Shown piece after piece: positions 10,201 through 21,989 of a DNA stretch of 64,000 nt. Position 1 is the stretch's first letter. Each line of letters opens with the position of its first letter. Position numbers and translations under genes: made by a program. The DNA comes from Fennellomyces sp. T-0311 (taxonomy: Eukaryota > Mucoromycota > Mucoromycetes > Mucorales > Lichtheimiaceae): the NCBI GenBank assembly GCA_025266875.1, contig JALLLT010000029.1, positions 488,722 to 552,721 of the forward strand. Direction: 5' to 3'. A model generated the notes under the pieces. That model was not told the DNA's origin. It did no database searches and worked only from the letters and a program-made list of their open reading frames with translations.

Positions 10201-13200
10201 CTTGGGCTACGCGTTTCAGAATTTTTACGGGTGAGCTACTCCAGATTCAGATTCCGAAAGCAAATTTTACGGGTGTGACTTCACAATTTAAATAGTTTTA
10301 CGGATGATGGACTTAGTGCATAAGGGATTTTACGGGTTACATACTCTATGGTCTCAAGAATGCAAGTTATTACTAACTTACATTAGATCTGCTTTAAATA
10401 GATATATATCTATTTTTAAATAGCAGTCTATTGCAACTTACCTCCTTTTACCAAAGTTTAGAAGATGGTTTTCATACTATGAACGACAATAAAGGAGTAT
10501 CAGGGAAGGTAAGAATGGTTGATGTTCAATAAGTCTATAGGGAAAAGTCATAAATAAAAATTGAAAAAGAAGATGAAGGAAGGAGACGTAAAGAGAAGAA
10601 AAAGATAAACAAGAAAAGCGCGAGCGAAGTAAGTCTATACTGGATAATATCGAGTGTATGGGTGATAGCCACTGCGGGTCATATTTGAGCGAATTCGTCT
10701 AGTACGATGTTGGCGAATAACTGTCAAGTATCGATCAGTATTGCCACGTTCAACTGCATCGTCAAATATTTGTCTTTGCGCCAGTGGTAGTATACGGCGA
10801 TACGACTCGCGATGCTGCTGAAGCTGCTGTGCTGCTTGTTGATACTGTTGGTATGCCTGCAGCAAGCGTTCTTCAGCTTCACCCAAATGGGTATATGGTG
10901 ACGATTCATCATCAACACCAACGCTGCCGAACTGATCAGCATTTTCAGCTGCTGCAGCAGGCTCTTCTATGTCGTTGTGGGTGGCCAGCCCTTCTTCTTC
11001 TGCTTCTTCATCATCGGCCAACAAGCTTTCCTCGTCAGAAGCACCTTCTTGCACAGGAGGCAACTCGGCGTCTGATTCTACAAAAACAAATGTAGAGTCA
11101 CGTTTAGCACTCTTGAACTTACTCTAATTCTACTCAATCAATGTACCTTCTTGGATATAAATATCAGTAATCAAGCGAGGCCGTGCAGAATCGTTGGGTC
11201 TTTGATTACCGGGCTGCCATGGTGGAGGAATTTCGATCAGTCTGAATGGATACTGTCTCCACTATATATGATAACTATAATTAGAAACAGCACTTATAAT
11301 CCTTCTGTTAAAGCAAACATACATCATCGACAACTCTTATGTAAGGAATCGTATGTTTACGTTCGACGTAAGCGTCAAGCGCAGCAAAACAATTCCATCT
11401 TCCCCTCTGATGATCATTGCAGCGTCTGATCAAATGTTTGCATAGCATAAATATGCAAGCGCGAAAGCATGGGCAACCACAAGTCCAAAATGTCAATGAT
11501 GGGCGGTAAAGCTCCACCACGTCGGCACGCTCGTCCCCTTCACTCCAAATTTCTTGGGTGTGGGTAAGCCACTTGTGTGCAAATTGTCGTTCCCACTCCA
11601 ACGGTTCCCTTCGATTCTGAATCTTTAGTTCAAATTTTGCTCTTATGAGCGGAAGCTGTTGGGTCGTGATGATGTACACCAGCAAATCGAGCCTTGGCCG
11701 AGGGAGATTGCGCAGAAAGTCGATTTTCAATACTCTCCACTGAGCCTCGATCATCATCGTCGTCTTGGCCATGGGAATGTCGTCCGGGCGTGCACTGCGA
11801 GCCCAGCGAGACCACCATTCTTCACTGTACCAGCGATTGTACATGTACACCCATACGTCTGGAAGGTCATTTTGAATGCAAAAGTTGTACATCTCACGGC
11901 CACAATGCTGACGTATGGCATCTGCACTTCGATAGCCAACTAAACTCAATATCAAAAAACTGACCTTATATCTATATAAATTACACTTATAACGTACCGC
12001 CTGGAGTAGGGATACGTGGATGTAAATGATAATGCTCCCCTATCATAGATAGGATCTGCTCTCGCATAGATAGATCAGGACAGAGCTTTCCACTACGATC
12101 CTCGTATGGCACGAATTGGGTCGAAACAAAAGGGTACTCGCGACGTGCAGCATAAACATCATAATGAGGATCCCTAAGTTTATCCGCATTCAGTCTTAAT
12201 CTTACAGAGTGTTGAGGTGCCATAGGCACAGGCGCAACGATCTTCTACCAAAGACTCTCTCAATGGCATTAATCTGGCCACGATCTTTGTCTGAAAACAT
12301 GTACGTTGGTCGTAAGCCATTGTTATGTAGACAGCGGAAGAATCTATGGATATAATCCATTCTCGAAGGTCTTCTAACCGCCTCTGTTACACGCGCATTG
12401 CTGGCTCCAAAAAGCATATATGCAATTGGAAAGCCACACCCATTGAAGTTTGCCACGACACCAAAAAGCTCATACCCCATTCGATTCGTCTTATATGTCG
12501 AATCGACATGAAACTCATGTACTAGTGGAGAGAGAGCGGCCGCATTGAAAAGCTCCGTAACAAACCCAACACCGGTAAAACCATCAGCAGAATAATGGAA
12601 AATCTGTTTATTTTACTCACTGTAAATATATATACTATATCGTATCTACCATTAGTGTAGCATAGTGATCATCGCGTATACAGCTACCGTTATGCACACA
12701 TGGTTGTCTTTTACGTACCTTACGAATTCCATTGATTCCACTATCAATATGCATGATTGCAGAAGTAACTTGATCATCATGGAATCGGTAAAGGTGCTCA
12801 GTTGTTCGCGACCATAACGCATATATCTATTGCAATGTCAACGTGCCAGCATCGATGTTGAGCCATGGTGCTTACCTGCGGTTGGGTTACAATCGAACGT
12901 GCAGCTGGAAACCGATGGACCATGAGACGATACAAATCCTTAGCGGTATGGTCCTCTGCATTCTCTACAACAAAACGTCGAACGTCTTCTGGCATTTCCA
13001 CACGAACATGTGGCATAGGTCTGGGTGGTGGATGTGCTAGGTTATGCACGATTTTCACGTAAACGTACCCATTACGCCTATCGATGTGGCCAGAGATCGT
13101 TCCATGACAATCGTACGTGTTCATCCGCGGATGCAGGCGTCTACGAACAGCATCTGGCACTTGGTGCTGTGTAGTTGTATCCTGGCAGCAGACAAACTGA

Positions 13201-13725
13201 AACGAAATAGAGTGTCGCAACGCTGTATCACCGAAGGACCTGAGATAATACTTATATCCGTCGCGTTCCTCGATGCGACGAGCAATGTACATTACTATCG
13301 CGCAGTCATCAGTGAACTCCAGCAATGGACCTTCGATAGGGACATCACTTTCGTGAATATATTGTACTCCTTCTAAGCAAATTCAATGAGTTTTATTGAA
13401 GCTTCTTTTTAGTTTAAACGAATACCATCAACGGCTGCAGGAAGTTCTTCAATCAAATCGTCGATCCGGGTTGCAATCTCGGACATTTCGCGTCCTACGT
13501 TTCCCGTTCGACGGCGACATATCACGCAGGTCTTGTAGTCGCGTCGCCTGCCAACAAAGAGCTCAACTGGGCGGTATGTCTTGCAACACGAGCAGTAACG
13601 GATTGTTTCCATGGTAAAGTGATAAAGTGAGTGGCTTATGCTGAGAAAAAAAAACTTTTAATGTGCTTTCGGAATCTGAATCTGGAGTAGCTCACCCGTA
13701 AAAATTCTGAAACCCGTAGCCGTGC
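10201..13725 (-). mobile_element. MULE2: second Mutator-like transposon
   Basis: Bounded by an 11-bp direct repeat GGTAGGGGTTA at 10190-10200 and 13726-13736 and by inverted repeats of about 60 bp. The left end includes GTTTCAGAATTTTTACGGGT at 10213; the right end contains its exact reverse complement and both continue together to the GATTCAG block. It is a different family member from MULE1, only about 40 bp away, and lies in the same interrupted tnp2-like gene. It carries one minus-strand transposase gene with at least two frameshifts. The non-coding 10262-10634 segment is AT-rich and holds further copies of the ACGGGT motif near the TIR. Confidence 0.88.
10635..13612 (-). pseudogene. MULE transposase (decayed)
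   Basis: Same exon plan as MULE1 in the opposite orientation. It starts at 13612 with CSCCKTYRPVELF and CVICRRR. Downstream come the catalytic segments HVDSTYKTN (near 12500) and MFSDKDRGQINAI (near 12290), RLCLWHLN, a SWIM finger CGCPCFRACIFMLCKH (near 11470), and a Gln-rich helical tail ending YTRYYPV at 10635. Lesions seen: near 13376 the frame that reads LEGVQYIHESDVPIEG is shifted by one base from the N-terminal frame, which also meets a TAA; near 12210 the frame shifts again after CLWHLN. Otherwise it aligns with MULE1 throughout. The product should be inactive. Confidence 0.82.
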
Positions 13726-14516
13726 GGTAGGGGTTATGATGAGATTTCCAGCGAGGTCTTTGAGACACGTTGAGTATATCGAATTTGGGCAGAATGTTGC
13801 TACATCAGAGATATCGTGTATTGACTGATATACTTTCAGATGAGCGAACTTCGTATTGTCCTGTGTAATTATATCTTCGATTTGTCCCAGAATATACACA
13901 GACGTCTCGCAATCGACGAAAAACCCAGCAACACCTTTCTTGAAGTCTTTGCAGGCAGTATTGTTGTCGGCATATTCGCGATCTTTACCCAAGTAAGTCT
14001 CTGTAAAATCCTTGTGGGTGTCCATGTACTGCAAGATCGCCTCACCAGCATTTATGTGGGTGTCGTTGTCGTCCCAATAACCACCTTCGATTATATGCCG
14101 AAACATGAACTGACGCCCGAAAAAAGTTAAGACATCACGCGATGGATTATGCCTATTAGTAAGAAAAATGTGTTCATGGATGAACTTGTTGAATTGTTCG
14201 CCCTTTTCACTTTCATAATGGATGGCGGTTGCGAAGCGGACAAGATCGTGCTGTAAATGGTGTAAAATATGCAGTTTCGATGTTCTGCTTATTACTCTTG
14301 GACCTTGGTTGCTGTATGTACAGCAGAGATCCTCGACTTCGTTGATAGCGGTCGTGAATAACTTGACTTTTTGATCTATAAGCTGGATGTATGTCTCAAA
14401 GTCACCGTGGATCTCTCCCATATATACCAAGGAGATCAGTTCGCCATATATCACGAAGCATTTAAACCAAGCCACAGTGAAAATGTCTGATGCAAAAAAA
14501 AAGTAAATTTTACTCT
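13726..14516 (-). pseudogene. C-terminal half of the large tnp2-like gene
   Basis: Minus-strand frame continuing the gene that starts at 21842. It carries a segment I associate with large fungal TE proteins: KLHILHHLQHDLVRFATAI, YESEKGEQFNKFIHEHI, NRHNPSRDVLTFFGRQFMF. It runs to GNLIITPT, where MULE2 is inserted (11-bp duplication at 13726-13736). Its upstream edge is the plus-strand element at about 14520. The first codons next to that edge include a run of nine T (coding strand), so the exact join and frame are uncertain there. Biochemical role is not known to me; the conserved Lys-His, acidic and Ser-Arg-Asp positions suggest part of a transposase fold. Confidence 0.65.
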
Positions 14517-14775
14517 GCATTTGTAAATTTGCAAAAACTGCCATTTTTCAATACTTTCTGAATAAATTTTGAATATTAGATAAGCAGGAGATGAATAATT
14601 GAATATTTTTTGAATATTGTTGGGCAGACATCCCTGTTGGAATAACGTACTATCCTTTCTTTACTACATTAAAAAACCAAGGTTTTTTCATTGGAGATAT
14701 AAATATATAATTTTATATATATCATTCATGTACAACAGAAATGCAAACAATAAAGATTATTTTAAACTAGTTTTT

Positions 14776-15995
14776 TTACGGCGCATCCTTGCTTCGAGGT
14801 GGGCGGCCTCGTTTTCTTTTGATGGGCAGCGACGTCCGCGTCTGTTTCTCATTATTATCCACTGTGCCTGTGGTTTTTCATATAAGGTTATATGTTACGG
14901 AGAAATGCAAGCGAAACTACTACTTACTATCATTGTTCTGGGATCGTAGTACTCGCTGGTGATTCTGACTTGTTTGACTTGTAGTTCCTTGATTTTCAAC
15001 AAGGTCAGAACGATTTTGATGACTTCGGGCAGTATCTAGAAGCTATTGTATCAGAATAGTCGAACATGTGCAAAATAAAAGTTACTTACAGTTCTCTTCT
15101 TGGCTTTCGTTTACTTGATTTTCATCAGTCGTATCTTGGTCACCTCCATTCACTAAGACTACAGTATGGTGTTAGAAATTTATCGATCAATATGGACAAG
15201 AAAAAAGGTGCTTACTACTATTCCTCGACACACTATCTTGATCTTGATCAACGTGTTTTGATGCTATAGAGTACCTTTGGTAATTAGATCTGGGCATAAA
15301 CATGATCGTCACTTACTAGTATTCTCCTTTGACTTTCCCCAGGCATTCACCATTAGTAACCTCGCCCCCCAAAAACCCTCGCATGCTTTTAAAGGATAGT
15401 CGTCACCAACACATTCTTCAAGTGCTACGATGGCTGCTTCCTTTTGGCTGTTGGTTAGGTCTTTCCAGGTACTTGACTCTGGAAGCCTCAAAGTGGCGCA
15501 GATCTGCTGTGCTGTTGCAATACCATAATGTATCACATTTTTCTTAAATGTGAGATAGTATGTTCCTTTCCAATATTCAGCACCTTTGCACTGTTGCATG
15601 ACGTACAGGCCCAATTGCCTATACATTGGCCATCCAAACTGTCTGGTGCCGCCACCATCACTATACTTCGGATGCGGATAATTCCGAGAAAAAATCATAT
15701 CCTTGAACGGTTTTACTGCAGCCATCCTTGTAACAGTTGGAAGCTCGGTGTTAATGCTGAAGGTGTTACGGTTTGATTCAATTTGATGCAGTCGGTGTTC
15801 AAGTTCTTGAACTTGGTCGGACATCGTGAAGCATTGTTCAGTCAAGTTCAGCAATGATGTTTCCAACGCACTGATGCTCCCGTGCAGTGAAATAATTTCA
15901 TTTGTCAAGTGCTGAAGAGAGGAAGTAACAGTGGAGAAGCTTTGCAGTATCATGGCAAGAGGGTTCTGTTCGACATTCACCAGTAAATTGTTCAT
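14776..15995 (-). CDS. Coiled-coil, AT-hook partner protein of the tnp2-type element
   Basis: Starts at the ATG at 15995-15993 (MNNLLVN); an upstream in-frame ATG at 16103 is possible. Residues about 10-85 form a leucine-rich coiled coil (LQHLTNEIISLHGSISALE). A conserved domain follows, ending ACEGFWGARLLMVNAWGKSKEN. Then come four to five very short exons with good GTAAGT-type donors, rich in Asp, Glu, Gln and Ser (VNGGDQDTTDENQVNESQEE). The last exon encodes a basic AT-hook, KRKRGRPPRSK, and stops at 14776. It is divergent from the transposase gene with about 225 bp between the starts. I infer a DNA-binding accessory factor, like TnpA of CACTA elements. A similar protein is encoded at 34317-35457. 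Confidence 0.68.
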
Positions 15996-16220
15996 GATGG
16001 TGTGTGTGGGAATGGAAAGAGCATGCCACATAGGCCAAGTAAACAAAAAAGTTTTAAGCCAATACAGTGCTTTCATCCCCCCTTGACTGTCTTGTCGTGT
16101 CAAAACACCTATTTATTGTTGACGTGTACTTCTCCGGTTCAAAGAGTACGTTTAAAGTTACTTTTCACTACTATACCAAACCTCTGAACGTGAAATACGC
16201 AGTAATTTTGCAAAATCAAA

Positions 16221-19203
16221 ATGGGCCCAAAACGAAAACGTACGGTGGCGTCACAATGCACAATATGCAATGGGGTATTCGCGACATCTGAATATTCAGA
16301 CCACATGAAAGACTGCGCGATGAAGAGGGTTTCTGAGGTTTCTTCAAGTCTGGCCCTGAAATTTCAGTCATCAAATGTTGCAAGCTCAAGCACAGCCCCG
16401 GTTGAAAGAAGTCTGATGTTGGGACGCACAAGAACAACCTCTATGATGGATTATATGATAGTTGACAACGAGGTTTGAAAAATTATTAAGCGCTTTATAC
16501 TATGCACACAGCTGATAACTATTCACTTTTATCCTAGGATAATGCTGTAATAACCGAAGGTTCCACTGAACCAGTTGATGAGTACTATGATCACCAACAG
16601 ATGGATATGGGTAATTGGAACTCGATTGACAGTCCACCTAACAACAGTATCGATTGCGACAACGATTCCAATCCTGACAACAATCCCAGTCTTGACAACG
16701 GCCTCGTAATTGATGACAGCATTAATTTTAATCTTGGCAATGTCCCCATTCTGGTCCCCATCCTGTCCAATACGACCATGCCAGGTACTTCTAGCGCCCG
16801 ACTTCTCAATGGCACTCCCCCTCCAGGCAGTACTCCCTCTGCTCCACTCGCTGATTCTGAACATAATGAGTCTAATGTTGACAACGACAATGAAGGTGAC
16901 AGCATTTACGATTTCTGGTTAACAACTGCACCTTGGGATCCAGCTACCGACGTTAGTCATGACTTATTTGTATTATTCAAGAAGTCCGGTGCACCACTCA
17001 ATCTATATGAGCAAACGGTCAAGATATTTAACAGCTACACTCATGGGACATTACCGCCACTTCTGTCAGCACATCGATTGCGCGCGGTTCTACGACGACG
17101 AAATCCAATTCAGCCAAAGGATTTTGATGTATGTCCAACAAAGGGATGTAAACTTTACAAACATGGAGACAATACGATGCAATGCTCCAACCTCAAATGC
17201 AAGTCCCCGAGAAAGGTGCTTAATACAAAGAGCAACCTCCTAGCTTCCGCCAAAAGTATGCAGTACCTCTCATTGAAATGCCAGCTTGCAATGCTAGTCA
17301 CTGAACCGGGAACACGCGAGCTGTTGCGATATCGAAGTCAGTATGTGCCATCTGAAAATGTGTTCTAAGACATATTTGACGGACCAGTCTATCGCCAAAT
17401 TCAGCAATCACTCTTCATGGACGAGATGGACATCGTTCTGGGACTCTTCATCGATGACTTCGATCTTTTCAAGCGTGGCACTCATTCGATGATGCTTTTG
17501 CACGTTGTGATACTAAACCTACCTCCGGAAAAGCGGTACAAAGACGATTACATGTTGCAGCTCTGCATCACTCCGGGACCAGACAAGCCATACGATGTAT
17601 TCAGTTTCCTCGATCCAATGATGAATGACTTGAAGATTTTGCAACGTGAGGGGATTGTTGTCAGAACAAATGATGGTGACATACGAGCACGAGCCCATCT
17701 GCTCTTCACTGGCAGGGACATTCCAGCATGTGCCAGAATGGCATGCCTCAAGGGTCATAATCATTATTTTGGCTGCCGAACATGCATTGTGAGGGGCGAC
17801 TATGTTGATCACTGTATGACTTGCCCTCTTTCGTCGATGACACCGGAACCTAGATTACGCCAGCGAGATGATTTCGTTTCTGCAAACAAGGAGATAGGCC
17901 AAAAAGATGTGCCACCATTTGTAGAATTGGATTGCTTTCAGGTGCGATGTTCTTCCCTTCCGATATAATGCATCTATTGGGTCCGAATATAGGCAAGCAA
18001 TTATGGAAACTTATAATCGGAAAGATTGGAGACAAGGAGCACAGTGCCCTTTATCTAAAGCCGAGCGCTTGTAACCGAATCGGAGAGCTAGTTGCGAAGT
18101 CACAGAAGTTAACACCAACATCGTTCTCAGGTAGCTGTCCAAACGTAGCCACAAACAGCAGATTTTATCGATCGGTCGACTGGATCCATTTTGTTCTCTT
18201 CTTTGTCCCGACTATTGTTATAGAATTTTATGATAGTATGGATACTCGAACGGTCTTGATCAACTTGTCATTTATTTTTCGGTACGCTTGTAGTTACGAG
18301 ATTTTGAACGACCAACTTGCCGACCTCAACGCTCGAGTGAACGCTTGGCATCGCTGGCTACAAGATCAAGTGAACGCGGATATGCTACCTCAATCTGTTT
18401 TCACTGTCAATCAACATTACCTCTCCCACTTGTGTGAAACTATCCGACGGCTCGGGTCACTTCCATACGTCGCAGCCTTTTTCATGGAGCGAGCAATTGG
18501 CCAACTAAAAAAGCGTATTGGAGCGACTGGTAACAACACGGGAGTTAATGCTGGAAATGAGCTCCTTGTTATGGCAGCTATAAAAAGGCGGAATCGTAAT
18601 GGACAGGGAGCACGAGTTATCAACACCAGGCTAAAGAATGTGATTATGATCACTGACGAAGACAACAGTCCAGAAATTTGGGGACCTTTTGATAAACGTA
18701 CACTCACAGCATCGAAATGTCTAATGCCACTTAAAAACTTCTGGGCCATGAAGTGTTGTACATATGATATCGACATCCAGGGAAGCGAGATCATTGAAGT
18801 TGGAACCAGGATCTGGAAGAATGATGAACTTGTGTTTGGTGGAGGCAACCACTCGTTTGTCCGGATACACACGTTGGTTGATATTGAACCCAGGCGAGGG
18901 TGTTTTACATTTGCAAAACGACAGTACTTTGGTGAAATTCAATTTGCTTTCCGACACAAATATCAGGACCATGACGAGCGACTTCTGGCTTTGATTCGCG
19001 TAGTCAGAACAGAGATAGCAGATGGCCCGTGGCCATATATTGACAAGACATCAAGCAAGTTGCAAGTTACTAATGTTAAGGATATTGTGGGCTTTGTCGG
19101 TCGAGCTGAATCTGCAGATGGATCTCAGTATATTTATTGGTCCCAGCGAAAATCGTCCGCTCGTGATCCGCCGTTTGACCATAAGCATGCTCATTTGTTG
19201 TAA
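16221..19203 (+). pseudogene. tnp2-like (EnSpm/CACTA-type) transposase, decayed
   Basis: Exon 1 (ATG at 16221) encodes a C2H2-like finger, CTICNGVFATSEYSDHMKDC, and ends near 16470; the frame resumes after an intron ending near 16538. A low-complexity Asn/Asp/Pro region follows. A second zinc-like cluster is CPTKGCKLYKHGDNTMQC. The core has FDLFKRGTHSMMLLHVVILN, GRDIPACARMACLKGHNHYFG with CRTC, and FFPSDIMHLLGPNIGKQLW; the latter two match the 'D-x-P-A...GH...GC..C' and 'P-x-D-x-M-H' segments of tnp2-type transposases. Lesions: an in-frame TAA at 17366-17368, and a one-base frameshift near 17940. The C-terminal region (18300-19200) is open to the stop at 19203. Confidence 0.78.
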
Positions 19204-19497
19204 AAAGCTCTTCATACCACTGTTAACAAAATATACCTTTGTTAAAATATCCCTCTACTATTATTGTTGCTTTTTCTTAAACAAAAAGTTATAAAGTATT
19301 TTATCTAGCTCGGAAATACTATAAAGTATTTGTGCTTGGAATCATGAGTGAACTTTTTTTCTGGTAGCTTGAAAAGAACTTTTCACTCGTATTCAAATTT
19401 TGAATAAAATTTAAATATCAGCAAATATTGAATATTCAGTTTTTGGATATCTGCATATTCGGACATTCGATTCTTAAATATTCGAATTAATATTGCA

Positions 19498-21842
19498 GAG
19501 CAATTTTTTATGGTGAGCGTCAATAACAGCTTTTCTGTCACCGTCCAATGCTCGCCACTCGTTATACCGTAGGTCATTCAAGATAATAGGAAGTTGCTGC
19601 GACATTATCTTGAAATCTCGTCCTACGAATGAGGTACTTGATAACCGCAAGCAGCTGCCCATCGTACGATCGAAAGCTTTAGAGGTGTAACTTCGTAATT
19701 TGGTTTGAAGTTGGCTGGTTTCAAGTGCATTGAGGTATTTAACCAATGAATACGTGATATACTTTGTGACTCCAAGCATCAGACAGTGCAAAATCTCGAC
19801 CGGAAGATCCTTCGTTTGATCGAAAGCACGCAACTGAAGTAGCACTTCACCGCAAGTGAGCTTAAGGCCTAATTTACCTAGGTCATTTGTGGTCTCTCGT
19901 CCATTGGGGAGGAGTATGTCATGTCTACAAGTCGTGTTCGTAGTCAAGGCAGCAACATCATCCTTGGAACGAGAAATGGCGTTGTTGTGGTTGTTGATAT
20001 TTAACGTTTCATCTGCAGATCGAACGCGGTAGAAGCACTTGCGACATCGAAAATTTGCCATTGCGCCTTTATGGCATGCGAGTTCCGAGTGTCGTGCATT
20101 ATCGGCAATGATAAAGTTGAGGGGCGCAATTACCAATACGTTTTCATTGCAGCTAGAGTCGTACATGATCATTCCGTCCTCTAACTGCTTAAGATCAGAA
20201 ACGATATCGGCAAGCATATCCATAGCTGAGAGACGCTTATGAACGCATAGGAGGAAAGTATTTTCTCTCTTGTTCCGTTCTTGTAGAGGCAGTGCAGATG
20301 GAATCATCGACCAACTATCGAATTTGTTCCATTTTTTTTGAAGTGTTCCCACTGGTGTCATCCGAGAACAGGTTAAGAGGGATAACACGGACTTTGGAGT
20401 ACAACCTTTGGTCACTTGGCTTGCATCGGTACCATGCTTCGAAGATACTGTTAGTATCTTTTAGCATGTATGGTATGTTGTCGAAAAAGGTGTCAGCATT
20501 AGGAAGAAGGACTTGACAGTGATGCTTGTATTCTTGAAGCCGGTTGTTGTGTCTGTATAGCTGAACATTGCCCATTACAAGTAGCACAAAGTGAAACTGT
20601 CGTTCTTGATTTCCATCCAAATATTGTGAGAGCGTTACGACAGTAGAGCTGTTGCCGGACTGCAATTCATATGCTACGCACGCATCTGCCATGACGACGT
20701 CGTTCATTGTGTAGAACCGTACAAGCTTATACAGCATTGTAGGATGACTATCACCTTCTGGGACGACGAAATCGCCTACCCAGAAATCATCTTGTCCAAC
20801 GGTAACCATCGGATGTTGGAAGTATGGACAGGTATGCCATTTTCTTCCTTGTGCCAATGATGTACACGCATCTGTCGATTTGTCGGAAAGTGCGCTAAGT
20901 CGCCCTGACAAACGAGGGTTAGCAATTAAATGCTTCACCACTTCTGACGGTGTGTACATGTAGAGGTCGACAAGCTCCTCTACTTTCTCGTTCTCCCCGT
21001 GTGCGTTCCTTCTTGTGACGCTTATAGTCTTTTCTGTGCGGGTCATCTTGAGTTGAGGAACTCTGTTGCTTTTATAGCTCTCAGAGTTCGTTACCCAGTG
21101 CATACTTGGGGCGGTCAACTCAGGATCCTCGCGAGCCATCTCGATCACATCTTTCACCAATGCAAGAATTTGTCGCTTGACTGGTCGAGGGGAAAGCCGG
21201 TCATCACCGTCAAACAGTGCACGCAGACGAAACTCAAGCTGATTACCATATGGATAGTATGGATTTGCTCCTCGAGCAACCGGTGCCGAAAAATCTAAAA
21301 TGAATTCGTTTGGTTGTGGAGGATCCTCATACTCATCGTCGTTGGCATCATCATCTCGTTCCTTTTTCGATAAAGAAGGTTACTCATGGTTATATATGAC
21401 TTAGGTAGACCTGTGCTCTTACATCAAATACGACTCCAGTATTTACAACCCTGTAACAATCGGCGTTAGCACGAGGACGGGAATTGTCAAAGGCAAGGTT
21501 CACGGTATCATCAGAATCACTCTGTCCTGCATCGTCAAAATCACCATACTCGAGGCTTTCGTTTTGAACCTCTTGCATAGGATCACTTGACCCAGAGTTT
21601 TCGACACTCGAGTTGGGTCTATTTCCGAAAAGTTGCTCATCGGTAAGGCGCGCTGGGATCTCAATGTTAGGTACTTGTAGTCCCTTTGAGATCCTGTCCT
21701 TCAAATAATCGAGGTGCTTCTCAGTTCCCAGGTGGCGAGCGCGGTTTTTCAAGATAAACTGCCCGCCACAACCACACTTGTGGTTTTTTCTCAATTGAGT
21801 GTTCATTGGCTTGCTGTTAAACTTGAACATTAAGTTCTCCAT
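19498..21842 (-). pseudogene. N-terminal half of the large tnp2-like TE gene
   Basis: The ATG at 21842-21840 starts MENLMFKFNSK, followed by a compact zinc motif (CGCGGQFILKNRARH ... TEKH). After an intron near 21385 and a second exon set, the frame from about 21160 reads SKVRVIPLNLFSDDTSGNTS. A run of eight T on the plus strand (20332-20339) puts the next block, WNKFDSWSMIPSALP, one base out of frame. Then come FIIADNARHSELACHKGAMA with FRCRKC, and LPVEILHCLMLGVTKYITYS, a tnp2-like 'P-x-[DE]-x-x-H' segment. The frame reaches HHKKLLC, where the plus-strand element is inserted. The C-terminal half is at 13726-14516, 10152-10200 and 823-967. I recall this architecture from many fungal genomes but no assigned function. 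Confidence 0.7.
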
Positions 21843-21989
21843 TGTGTGTGTGTAGAGTGAACGAGGAACAAATTTAAAAAGCAGCACGCAGCAAATTATC
21901 TCTAAACTCCTTTCTTTCACTCCTTCCTTTTCAACTATCAAAAAACCTGTCTTCTTATTGCTTAATAAATTGTAAGTCGATTGTGTGAT

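Larger units (their letters stand above)
14520..19494 (+). mobile_element. Plus-strand tnp2-type element nested in the minus-strand tnp2-like gene
   Basis: The minus-strand host frame stops making sense between 19497 (HHKKLLC) and 14516. The insert holds two divergent genes: a tnp2-like transposase (16221-19203, plus) and a coiled-coil partner (14776-15995, minus). Both edges have AT-rich subterminal repeats of the type TTGAATATT (14560-14625 and 19390-19440). TGCA at 14516-14519 and 19494-19497 is a possible 3-4 bp target duplication. I could not find convincing terminal inverted repeats, so the edges may be off by a few bases. Confidence 0.6.
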
